A DNA stretch of 64,000 bases from Scytalidium lignicola (lineage: Eukaryota; Ascomycota; Leotiomycetes), in assembly GCA_002812745.2 (NCBI GenBank), contig NCSJ02000170.1:1-64000 (forward strand), read 5' to 3'. The translations under genes were made by a program, and so were the position numbers. The notes under the pieces are model-generated. The model worked only from the letters and a program-made list of their open reading frames with translations, searched no databases and was not told the DNA's origin. Shown piece after piece: positions 11,279-22,798 of the stretch. How positions within the stretch are numbered: position 1 is the first letter of the stretch; the number at the start of each line of letters is the position of its first letter.

Positions 11279-13818
11279 CGTGTAACAGTAGTATCAGGGT
11301 TATCAATTTTTGCTGGAGTGAAAACTCGAATTTCTTTTCCCCTGATGTTCTCGATGTACAGTAAGTCAAGGTACAGCGATAAGGACGTCGCTAGAGTAAA
11401 CAATCAAAGTAAACAGATGATATTTGTTGATGCCTCAGGCATAGATGATACATCCACATGGCAAGCCTCTAATTATAGTCTGTGGGTGGCACAAAGAACT
11501 ACACTTCATCATATTGGCTCGATTTCTGCATTACATCACTCTCCAGAAAATAGTTTCATACGCAGAACAAGTCGATCGACATTGCAGATTTGTAGGGTAT
11601 GGAAATACAGGAGCATTAGGAGCAAGCTTGATTCTAATATCCACATCCCAAATTTGGAAACGAGACCTTCTCATCAGATGTTCCTGGTTCAGAAAAGACC
11701 GTTCTGGAGCCTATAAACAGCTTTCCCACACACACATGTCAGCAACCAATAGTCAGGAATACTGGCAACTGAGAATTGATTCCGGATAGGGCGGTCAGAA
11801 TTCATCGTGTTCCTCGAGCTTCTCCGCGTATGTACAGTATACTGTAGTACATAGAGCTTAGAGCTTCGAGCTTCGAGCTTCGAAAACCAGCTTCATTCGA
11901 AGAAATGCCGAGTTCGTCCGTCTGACTTGCCCAAAGTCTCGACTCAAGAGAATGGACGAGTCTGCATCATACAAGTACTCCGTACGTCAGTCGGTTGACT
12001 TGCCATGCCAGGATGTTAAATATCTGCCGTAACAGACCCGCCATCCAGAGTTAGCAGGCCTTGTGGCATGCCTTGGCTGACATCGCCATATAAACGGCTC
12101 TGTGCATGTGCAGTTCCTGCACAACGATCGGCATATCATATCTTGCTTGAATTAATGAATCGTACGGTGGTCGGGGCCTGTGCATTATGCATCGTTCTCC
12201 AATTCCTCGTCCAGCACTGCTTTGTACTTGTATTATCCAGGACTCGGGGCGACCTTTACACCGCACTATTTGTCAACATGCGAGCAACCCAGCCACGCCA
12301 GCGTTCGACAACCTCCACGGCGCCACCAGCTCACCCCGCAAGTCGATGGAGCACTAGAATACATGCGAGGGCGAGGGTTCAAATACCGTATCGGAGTACT
12401 TTTCTGCAGGCCTGCATTCTCGTGACTCTCCGCGCCCTTGTGGTAGTGCCCAGCCCACCTTCAAGCCCCTCCTTCAGCCCTCTGACGTCCACACAGTCCC
12501 CCATGATTCCATCTTGCGCGGAATTCTCGAGCCCAGATCCAGCTCTGATCTCGGCCTTATCTTGGCAACCTCTTCCCCTGCCAGTCTGCGCCAAGTAACT
12601 TTACTGTAATTGTTTGCCGGATGCATTGCTTGTACCTGACGGAACGGGGTTGAGCTCCACATGACGCTTTCCGTTGGACCCATTTTCTACGGCTACGATT
12701 CCAATTTCTACCGCTTCCAGAAACTGGTCCCCCGGCGGCGGCATCGCTCCCCCTCGCCGAGCTTCACTCTTTCAAGGCGACTTTGATTCCACAACAGCGT
12801 CATGCTGGGGGTTTCAATCCCAGCTTGCATCTGCCAAGACTCGCTAGCTGTAGGCAGAAATGAGCCGTTTCTCGTCTTCTCTTGATCACGGCCGTACCTG
12901 GTTGATATAGCACGATTGGTAAGGCTAATTGATTATCAACCCGTTTTATATTCACAATAACTCTTTACTGTAAAGTCTGAAGTTCGAATTTTGAAAGTAT
13001 GTTTATGTTTATGTGGTCTGTCAGATGAAAATGCGGGATCATGTTTTACGGTATTAACAACTGTGAATATGAGGATAAACTAGATGGATATTTATTTTGA
13101 TTCACTATTAAATTCGATCACAATTTCGTATACTTATGTATGTTCCACAAAGAACTAACACAATTATCAAGAAATAAGATTAGATAATCCGGATTTTATT
13201 CTTTCTACTCTAGAGATTGCTCGGGGTGATTTTTGAGTGATTATGCTGTTAATTCCACGGTTTCGCTGGATTGGGTGTTCCGTAGGGACCGGGAATTAAG
13301 CTTCACCATCCATCGTCTCGGACGTAGCAAGTCCTCTCCTTCCTATCCCCACTCTAGGTCCCCATTCATGCTGGAATGGAATCATGAGGGTACCATACTC
13401 TTACTATAGCAGCCTTTAACGTGGGGGGTTTTTCTTGCTGCGGACAGATGCTGAGAAATTAAGAAGCTAAGGAGAGGGGCTTTCCTCCATCCGGACGGCT
13501 GTTAAACCACTCAGATACCACGAGGCCGGCTTCCCATACACACAGCTACGACCATCTGAAGCTTGATTCGTCAGCATGGAGCTTCCAGCTATACCTGCTC
13601 GTGTAGACGTTAGTCTCTTCCATGTGAGGCGTTTATGCATGCTTGTCATCTCTCCATCAACCCAGACGATCCAGAGAGACATCGCCCTGCCGCCAGCTAT
13701 AATAGTGCTCCCAGTCATCTCTACATCATCAATCCTGCTACATATATTTTACTCCTAGCTAGACTCCTGGCATCATCTTAGCACACTTCTTCCTTCTTTT
13801 CCCCAATCGTTGCTCTTC
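11279..13818. other. Long intergenic region upstream of nuf2 and the ergothioneine synthase gene
   Basis: 2.5 kb between two divergent starts, with no convincing gene. It contains a GAGCTTC-type short tandem repeat (11854-11884), a TACAGTATACTGTA palindrome near 11832 and one TACTCCGTA motif at 11976. The small open frames present lack homology-like features and overlap one another on both strands. Several short TATA-like stretches precede the gene starting at 13819. Confidence 0.5.
11854..11884. repeat. Short tandem repeat, GAGCTTC unit
   Basis: Four imperfect head-to-tail copies of a 6-7 bp unit (GAGCTTA, then GAGCTTC three times), just downstream of a TACAGTATACTGTA palindrome. Confidence 0.75.
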
Positions 13819-16800
13819 ATGATGGCGATTCTTACCATCAACGGCAGTGGCGAGGCTACGACTCGCGAACCAACTTCTGGCCTCGGGCCCAAGGCTGTGG
13901 TCAATGCTCCCACAATCCCCAATCAGACATCGAAATTTGATATCGTCGACATCCGTCAAGCAGCCGTCGAAATCAATTTGAAAGACGAGCTTCTAGCTCT
14001 CGTGCAGCCTCAGCATGGCCCCAAGAAAATGCCCACGCTTCTTCTCTATGATGAGCGTGGCCTCCAAATATTTGAAAAGGTTATATTATCTAGTTACCCA
14101 TCCAAGGAGAAAGATATCTCAGAATATTTTAAAGCTAACTGAAGGAAAGATAACCTATCTCGAGGAATACTACCTCACCAATGCTGAAATTAATGTGCTC
14201 CAAACTTTCGCTAGCAGCATCGCAACAGCCATACCGTCTGGCTCAATGGTAATCGAGCTGGGTAGTGGGTTTGTGGTTGCCAGCGGAAACCTTTTCGAGT
14301 TTTAACGGACTAACTAAAAAGCAGTAACTTACGCAAGGTAAGTATCTTATTACAGGCTCTCGAGGCTCTCGGCAAGGACATCGATTACTACGCTTTGGAT
14401 CTGTCCGAGAAAGAGCTGAGGCGAACGATTGAGCAAGTTCCAGCTTTCAACCACGTCAAATGTCACGGTCTTCTTGGCACCTACGACGATGGTCTGGAAT
14501 GGCTCAAGAACCCAGCAAATGCATCGAGAACAAAGTGTGTCATGTCGCTGGGCTCCAGTATTGGTATGTCTAGACAACTACTTGGCACATTTTTTTCATG
14601 TGGTATTAACGTTTTCTAGGAAACTTCCATCGCCATGAAGCTGTAAACTTTCTACGCGGATTCTCTAAGGCCCTGCAGCCATCGGATTTCTTTCTCATTG
14701 GATTAGATGCAACAAATGATCCAAAGAAAGTCTAGTTAGTGTTTTCCCTAGACAAACATACAGTTTAGTCCATAGCTAACATATTACAGTCATGCATATA
14801 ACGGTTGGTTATGCAGAATCTTTAAAATTATATCATTCCAAGCTAACTCCTCCCAAAATATAGATAGTGAAGGAGTGACACATGAGTAAGAATATACTCA
14901 AGAATCTCGGCTCTACAATGTGCATATTGACTAACAATTATCGCAGATTTGTCCTCAACGGACTGGTTCATGCTAACAGGCTGTTGGGAGAGGAGGTTTT
15001 CCACCTTGACGACTGGAAAGTCATTGGGGAATATGTCTACGACCACGAAGGGGGTCGTCACCAGGCATTCTATTCCCCATCTCGCAACATTCAGTTCAAA
15101 GACCTCTCCTTTGAAGCTGGGGAACGCATCCAGGTCGAGCAAAGCTTGAAATACTCGCTAGAGGAGGCCGCTCAACTCTGGGAAGCCGCAGGGCTGAAAG
15201 AAGTTGATAGATGGTCAGCCTCGTCCGACGCATACAGTAAGTGACACATTTCGTCACGTAAATTTGATTCATTTTCCTGCAATTATCGTAACCCCGCGCT
15301 CGATGAGCTCTAAGCTCCTCGGAATTTACGGATCTTAGTCAGCCCATTGATCTCCTGACTCTCTTGTCTAGAGCTGTGGGGGTCATGTCTAATTGAGAAA
15401 GGGATGGTACCCTGTGCACGGACCATAGCGCGCCACCCTCTAGACAAGGCTGACAGCTTCATCTCTCTGGGCTGTAATACATTTATAGTCTTGGCTTAAG
15501 CTGCAATACTACACATTATAGGGCAATTGTAGAAGATAATAACTAACATAACTTTATTAAAATAGATCTTCATCTGTTAGCAAATAGGAAAATGCCTTTC
15601 ATCCATGACCCAGCCGTCTACGCTGCTTCCATTATTCCCACCCTGAATGAGTGGAAGGAATTATGGAAAGTATGGGACGTTGTGACTAGAGACATGCTTC
15701 CGGATGAGGAATTGCTCGATAAGCCAATCAAGCTTCGAAATGCCTGCATATTCTATCTCGGCCATATACCAACCTTCCTAGACATCCAGTTGTCCAAGGC
15801 CACCAAGGCCCCATTTTCCGAACCCCAGTACTACCCCAGAATATTTGAAAGAGGCATTGATCCTGATGTCGACAACCCCGAAAATTGCCATTCTCACTCG
15901 GAGATCCCTGACGAATGGCCACCTCTAGCAGAGATCCTGACCTACCAGGGAACTGTGAGAGACAGGGTGCAAAAGCTTTATGAAAACGGGGTTGGGCCAA
16001 TTTCTCGCAGGATTGGCCGTTCTTTGTGGGTTTCCTTTGAACATGAGGTTATGCATATTGAAACACTACTTTATATGCTGCTGCAAAGTGATAGAACACT
16101 TCCTCCTACGCCCATTAGACCGGATTTCGAAGCCGAAGCGAAGCGAGCTGAGAAAGCTCGAGTCTCAAATCAATGGTTCCAAATCCCAGAACAAATGATC
16201 ACTCTTGGACTTGATGATCCAGAGGATAATTCTACCCCCAACAATCATTTTGGATGGTGAGTTTGTGGCAAATTCTGCTTTACCATCAGTTGCTTATGAT
16301 TGCAACAGGGACAACGAGAAACCTCCCCGAAAGGTTACTGTGAAGTCATTCATGGCTCAAGCTCGGCCTATTACAAACGAGGAAGTAAGTTGAAGCTATA
16401 CTTATGATTAAGCTATTTTTAACATTGTACAGTATGCTCGGTTTCTCCAGGACACTCATAACCGGAAGATACCGGCCTCGTGGATTGAAAAGAATATTTC
16501 CAATGGAACAGAGAATACTAATGGATACACTAACGGGCATACTAACGGCATAACCAAGAAAGGGTGGGAAGCTTCAGCTCTACTCACCGATGAATTCATT
16601 GAAAGTAAATTCGTGCGGACGGTATTTGGGCCCGTTCCGTTAAAGTATGCCTTAGACTGGCCCGTCTTTGCATCGTATGATGAGCTTGCCGGCTGTGCTC
16701 GTTGGATGGGTGGCAGAATCCCTACCGTGGAAGAAGCTCGGAGCATCTATACCCATGTAGATGTCTTGAAAAGCAAAGAGGTAGAGCAACAACTTGGAAA

Positions 16801-17377
16801 GACAGTGCCAGCCGTCAATGGGTAAGTCATCCTTGCATCTTTCATCCAGTAGATACTGAGTTTTGGCTATAGTCATCTGTCCAACGACGGAGTCGAGGAG
16901 ACCCCGCCATCACGAGCGATAGTAAACGGCGAGAGCTCGCAAGAGCTCTTCGCCAATCTAGAAGATGTCAATATTGGTTTCAAAAATTGGCATCCTGTAG
17001 CTGTGACAGCAAATGGGAATAAGCTTGCTGGCCAAGCTGGAATGGGTGGAGTCTGGGAGTGGACCAGCTCTCCATTGACGAAGCATGAAGGCTTCGAACC
17101 GGAGCCGTTATACCCCGGATATACAGGTATATGAGTATTTTGGACTTTCTGTAGAGAATGAACTAACACTCAACAGCCGATTTCTTCGATGGAAAACATA
17201 ATATTGTTCTTGGCGGCTCGTGGGCTACGCACCCGCGGGTTGCGGGAAGAAAAACCTTGTAAGTTAAGCCACACTTCTGTCTGATGTTTCCTAGACTTAC
17301 ATGAACTCAGTGTCAATTGGTACCAGCGTAACTACCCCTACGTTTGGGCAGGGGCAAGACTGGTCCGGGACTTGTAA
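13819..17377 (+). CDS. egtA: Ergothioneine biosynthesis protein (histidine N-methyltransferase / sulfoxide synthase fusion)
   Basis: Bifunctional enzyme: the N-terminal half trimethylates histidine to hercynine with SAM, and the C-terminal half makes hercynylcysteine sulfoxide with non-heme iron, O2 and cysteine. Thirteen exons: 13819-14079, 14150-14268, 14325-14563, 14620-14734, 14790-14803, 14864-14885, 14947-15236, 15566-16256, 16309-16384, 16433-16821, 16873-17126, 17177-17258 and 17311-17377. They total 2619 nt (872 aa, full length). Visible features are VIELGSGNLRKV (SAM-binding loop), YYALDLS, an iron facial triad of about H420 (YLGHIPTF) with H513 and H517 in FEHEVMHIE, and the FGE-sulfatase domain with GGVWEWTSSP, LGGSWATHPR and a terminal YVWAGARLVRDL. 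Exons of 14 and 22 nt occur in tandem. The intron at 15237-15565 is 329 nt against 48-70 nt for the others. A second in-frame ATG lies at 13822. Confidence 0.94.
15363..15448. repeat. Inverted repeat inside the long ergothioneine synthase intron
   Basis: CTTGTCTAGAG at 15363-15373 is matched by its exact reverse complement at 15438-15448, enclosing 64 bp. It lies inside the 329-nt intron and could be a small inserted element or an RNA hairpin. Confidence 0.6.
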
Positions 17378-18250
17378 GATATGACCTGAGATATTTTGGC
17401 TCGCCTTGATTTCAACATATCAGGGATGGAGAAATTGTGATGATCAAAAAGGCAAATTCAACTTTGCCAATGTTTTGGATAACAATAATGTAATATCTCG
17501 AAAGACCATACATATGTCATAATATAACAGCTCAAACTATCAAACCAATACCAAATTGATTATTCCTCTCATATAGATGGCTCAAAGCTTTTTTTCAGAC
17601 CGCTGTCTATACGACCGTATATGAAGACTCGTTCAAATTATGAAGTAACTCCACTCTAGATAGGACTAACTTTACACATCATTCCTGAATAATGTAGCAC
17701 CCCCGTCACTGATCAGACAGACAGGTTGACCTCATATCTTGGAAACCAATCCGTCCCCAACCACGCCGCTTAATCTCATGAGAGACAAAGGACTAAACGA
17801 ATAAAAGAACAAAAACAAAAAGAAAATAAAAAAATAGAACATACAACAGAAGAGATTCGCTTGTTGTCACCAACCAAACTACTAAGCTTCCGATCTGAGG
17901 CTTGTGTATGGCAGAGCGGACGGGATGCCCAATTTCTCCTCAGTCTATGGCCGTATGTAACAGTTGTAGCTGTTATTCTGTCTTTTAAAGGAGGGAGGTT
18001 GTCAAACTTTTTGGAAAGTTTTTTTTATATGTATTTTATTTTATTTTTAGCATTTGAGCTAGGTAAGAAGGGTATATGCTTTTTATCTTTGGGTTATATA
18101 TTATCTAGGGATAGAGCGAAACTCTCATTACAGAATAAGTTTTACTGTTATATGATTCTCACATAAACTTATCTTACATCCTTTTATTTTTGGTTATCGA
18201 GATAATTTTAGTACTAAACTGTGTACCCTCCTTGTGATTTCGTAGAGATG

Positions 18251-18262
18251 TACAGTACTGTA
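18251..18262. repeat. Palindrome TACAGTACTGTA
   Basis: Perfect 12-bp palindrome followed within 60 bp by further TACAGTA copies. One of many related motifs in the long intergenic regions. Confidence 0.7.
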
Positions 18263-18596
18263 CAATACAGTAATTACCCCGTATGATGGTAGAACCAAAT
18301 ACAGTACAGTAAGCCAGATTACACTCCGAAGAACCCCGCAATCTAAAAGGTGGGTGTTGAGCTAAATTTACAAAAACTGCAATAAAAGTTAAAAAACCTG
18401 ATTGCTGCACATTCCTTGGGAGGGCTGCAGATTTAGAAGCACGTCATCAAAAGGCCGCCATCAGTTTAAACTAACTTATCGTAGATGATGTGCAGCCTAG
18501 CAGCCCTAGTAAAAAGAGATCTTACCTTCAATTATGGCTTACACTCGATTATGCTATTGCTAGTGTACAGTAAAGTAAGTACAGTGACCTTTGACT

Positions 18597-18730
18597 GCTC
18601 CAATGCTCTCCTCTCTCTCTCTAGTTTATTTCAAACATCTAAGAAATAACAGTACGTGTGAAATAGTTAGGCTGCTCCGATGCTTTCTCTGGCTTATTTC
18701 AAACATCTGAGAATAGCATTACGTGTGAAA
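18597..18730. repeat. Diverged tandem duplication, unit about 60-75 bp
   Basis: Two head-to-tail copies beginning GCTCC(A/G)ATGCT. Both contain TTATTTCAAACATCT, a GAGAATAGCA-like segment and ACGTGTGAAA. The first copy (about 18597-18663) has a CT-dinucleotide expansion that the second (about 18674-18730) lacks. Confidence 0.75.
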
Positions 18731-20463
18731 CCGCGGGACGGATAATTACTGTAACTAACCCTTCGTCGTCGGGGGTACATCAATGCTTCGGAAATCCTAA
18801 ATATAGCATATCAAAATTGAAATCCATCGTATAGTACCGTACTGCGACGAATCGAATATACAATAATTACAGTACAGTAAATTATCACGAGAGAGCCAAG
18901 CTCATCTCATTCTCATCTCATCTCATCACATTGCTGTGTCCCCCCAGTAGCTCGGAGATAACTATGGGCTGAAAAGGCCAAAAATGCGGCAGGCACTCCA
19001 TTTCGAAACAACCACGGCAACTAAGATGAATAACATTCATGCTAATCATGCAAATACAGTAATCGCCGGGCATGCTAACGGGGATCGTTCCTAATTCTAG
19101 AAACGATAGGGTGGTAAGCTATATACGTACAAGCTCAATAAGATCGATGATTTATACCCCACGTGATGCGTTTCATGTCGTGGGTTTTTATTCATCTCTG
19201 ATGGGAATGATAGGGCAGGGCAGGGAAGAGGGGTTTCNTTTTTTTTTTGATTTTTTGAATGAGGTGTGAGTGACTACATGTACTGTACGTCCGATGATGC
19301 TGGGAGAAAAAGATAATAATTTCAGCCTCGATCTTGCAATCCGTGAGACGGCTTCCGCGGGACGGTATTGAACTGAGGGAGCCACGGTGCCTGCTCTCCT
19401 TGAAACATGAAGGGAGAAACTGCCGCACTTTGCATGGAAACCGCGTGCGTGCCTCCCGTACTTGTAAGAATTGTGACTGAAGGATCTCTGGACAATTTTA
19501 GTTTCAAATGCGCCCCAAGACTACCAAGGACTGTATTTTGTTTAACTAGATGGTCTGGTGACAAGTTACTCATATCAGGAGGGCATGGCATCGCGACAGT
19601 AATTACAGTAAAAGACTAGAAGAAGAAAATGAGGAGAATGAGGAGGAAGAGAACTTGGCTGCATTGGCAGCAGCGAAAGAATCCTTTTCTTTCTGCGGTT
19701 GCATGTAAGGAGGAGGGTGTGTTGTGGGTTGTCAGGTGAAGTTCTGGCCACCCTCCACCCTCCACCTCGTTCGTTGCTCATGAAGCATCTGACCGGCGCA
19801 GGGAGGAGGAAGGATTTCATGTCACGCTTTGTTTCTTGTCTTCGCGTAAAGAATCCCCGTCCCGTCCTCCGTACTCCGTACTCCGTAATAAGGCTGCACC
19901 TTTAAAGTGTTTGCATTCTTGCTACGGGGGAACTTTGCCCAGAGACTGCCCGAAATCTGCCAGCGCTGCCCTTGCATTGGATCTGCAAGCCTATCAGCAG
20001 ACAAACGAGCCCGCCCAAGCCCTGCATTGCCGCCAACCAACTGCCCTGTCGACGCCCGTGACCGCTAACTGGGTGCGCAGGTACACAGTACATTTATGTA
20101 CCGGTACCTTGTTGTGCCTGTGTTGCTTGTTCCCCAGTCGTTGAGAAGAGGTGCGATACCGGTATGGTATGGTATTAACGTTACTTCCTCCGTACAGCGC
20201 GCTTCAATCCCATAAGTTCCCAAAAAAGAGTCCGAACCGGAGAAGGTTGAAGGCGGGATGGATGGATGGGGATCAGGTACCAGTACGCCTTTTTTTCCCA
20301 CGCGAAAAGTTCGCGGGAAGCGGATAGCCGGTGGGGAGAGGGAGAGGCATTGACAAGCTCATGAAACCCCTTCAACCCGTTTTGCTGACTGCGAATGGAT
20401 TGGATGCGATGTGGCCATGCAGGGCCGCGGCAGAGGGGTGGAAGGGAAGTCTTATCCATCAAT

Positions 20464-20475
20464 TACTGTACAGTA
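20464..20475. repeat. Palindrome TACTGTACAGTA
   Basis: Exact 12-bp palindrome; identical copies occur at 21195 and 60476 in this window. Confidence 0.75.
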
Positions 20476-21194
20476 CATACATACAGCATTACTGTATTCT
20501 CCCTTGTGGTATCCAATCCAGACTGCCGTGTTTGCAGCAGGCACAACACCACACGCAAAAAAGGAATCCCCAATAAAATCCACAAATAATGAATCCCCAC
20601 TGAAAAAAAAAAATTTGGAGNTTTTGAGTTTGACCCTCAAAACGTNAAAAAGGTAAATGGAATTGCGTACTCCGTATTAGTAATGGAGAAGAAAAAAAAA
20701 CCTCTTTCTTACTTTCTTTGACAGCGGAAATACGGATACCGGACAACGGCTCATGCCGTTCGGTAGCAGAGATGAAAAGCTGCCCTTCNTTTTTTTTAAG
20801 GCAACTATTAATATAACTTCGAGGGAAGGGAAGCACCCGAACAAAGGTACGGAGGTACTTACGTACTTCGTGAGAAAGTCATTAAAAAAAAATCTAGCCT
20901 TCTGGGCAAACGCCGGCTGTGGCCCTTGTTCTTGCACTTCCCTTTCCCTTTCCTTCCCTGGACGGACAGCGGGTCCAGAAGACGGGCTTTTTCCTAAGCC
21001 ACAATTCTGCGGACACGATCCGCGGTTCCATAAATGGGCTGCTGTGGCTGGAATCGGGCGTTTGGTGAACTGGTAATTATCGGATTTGCTGTTGGTGGAC
21101 GTGAGACCCTTTGGGATAAAATCCTGTTGCGTTGCTGCGAGCTAAAACCATTACGTCGTACCGCGTACCTGGTTTTTTTACTGTAAGTGATTGT

Positions 21195-21206
21195 TACTGT
21201 ACAGTA
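21195..21206. repeat. Palindrome TACTGTACAGTA
   Basis: Exact 12-bp palindrome, followed by CCGTACTGT, in gene-poor DNA. Confidence 0.75.
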
Positions 21207-22798
21207 CCGTACTGTGTAGTTATTATCGAACAGAAAAGAGGCTTTTACGAGGGCGAGGTTAACCCGTATTTGGTACTGTATTGAAGGTAATTAGCACTCT
21301 GTGCTTTGCTTTGCCTTGCGGTGGACGGACCAAGCGTTACAGTCAACGGTTGCCCCGTCCCACTTCAAACTTCTTTTGGAGGATTTGTGGTCTCCGACGT
21401 GCATCTGTTCCTTCGTATTTTCCTCGTCCCGTATTTTCAATAGGTTCTCTTCCCACGTGTCATGCTTCAATTTGGGCAACCGTGAGAAGGTTTTTTTGGC
21501 ATGTACTCTGTATCACTGCAGGTGTTATTGGAAGTGGACGTGCAGAACCATCTTTTTCGCATGAGAAGGATGTGCGGGTTGGCCCATCGCTGGCCCATTC
21601 AACGACTCGCTGGCTATCTCGCACAAATGACAATAGCACTGGAATTGACGCCATCCATCTGATTTGCTCCTGATCCTGACCATCTAGTGGTCTTTGCAAA
21701 TTATCCACTGCCCGCACGATGAATAACAACCTTCAGTTATGAAAATTGGAGGGTTACGGTACAGGAACTCGAAAGTCTGGTTCTCTGGATCTTGGGTCGC
21801 TGGGTCTGGCGCTGCTGCGATGACTTGAGTCTTGACCGCAATCCCAAAGCGGCTCACGACTACGGTACGGTAGGGTACGGTAGTACTTGTGGCGACGACA
21901 ATACGTGATAGATGCGTGTGCAAGTTCCATTTCTGCGAACTATTTGAGTAAAGTACCGAAGTAAGGTCGTACTTGTTCACGAACTGTGTACTGTACGAAG
22001 GAGTAGTAGTGTCCGTAGTGCCGCCAGGAGAAAAGAAAAAGTGGCTTAATTCGGTCTGGGGGTGGGAATGACCTTGACTGCCAAAAAGGTTACTGTACTG
22101 GATTGTAAAACTCGGAGTGTGAGTGTGAGGGAAACTTACCGGGTACGGTAGATAAAGATAGCCCTGGGACCCCTCGGCTCGAACGAGCGTTTACGAAGTG
22201 TGATGGCTTAAATACCGTAATTAGCTCTTCCCTCAAAATTTGGAACGTCTTTTGCCCTGCCAGTACCACAGCACAGCACAGTCCAGTACAGAAGTACGCC
22301 CCTCGCCGACTCTTTCCAATCGCTCTTTCGCGGCTTATCATTCAATCGTTTATGATCACCGTGGGTTTGGACAATTTCAACCAAAACCACTTAAAACCAC
22401 CTCCATCCGGGGCCGCCAGTCTCTTTTTTACCTGCTGCGTGACAACGCGCAGATCCTGAATTGCCACTTGGTCGCGCACTGACGTCGCAGAACGCAGAAC
22501 CCATCGAACCCATCCATGAACAAACAGACCTCCCATTTCTTTTACCACAACACGCTCACCCAGAAACAACCACACTTGAAGACGATGCAATAATTCCTCA
22601 CTTACCGTACCACTCGCTAGCATATGCTTCGCTTTGTCTACTCTCTATTTCGGCGATGTGCGACTCAAGTAACCGATAGAGAGCATCGCTTTTTGTCGGA
22701 AACTCACACCGGTTGGTCGGCTCAGCCCTGCGCGCCACTCTGACACCGGCACCACCAGTTCTGTTGTTGCGAGCAAGCGCGGATGGGAAGGACTGGGC

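Larger units (their letters stand above)
17378..22798. other. 5.4-kb gene-poor region rich in TACTGTA/TACAGTA motifs
   Basis: No convincing coding sequence on either strand; open frames are short, overlapping and often cross N positions (19238, 20621, 20646, 20789). The tract carries many TACTGTA/TACAGTA motifs, including exact TACTGTACAGTA 12-mers at 20464 and 21195 and TACAGTACTGTA at 18251. It also has two overlapping TACTCCGTA motifs near 19872 and a diverged tandem duplication at 18.6 kb. It separates the 3' end of the ergothioneine synthase gene from the gene starting at 22799, whose promoter and leader must lie at its right end. Confidence 0.6.

Noticed and set aside
14340..14357. An 18-nt intron (GTAAGT...TTACAG) in the ergothioneine synthase gene
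   Set aside because: Too short to splice, and reading through gives KVSILLQALEALG, the conserved SAM-domain sequence, in frame.
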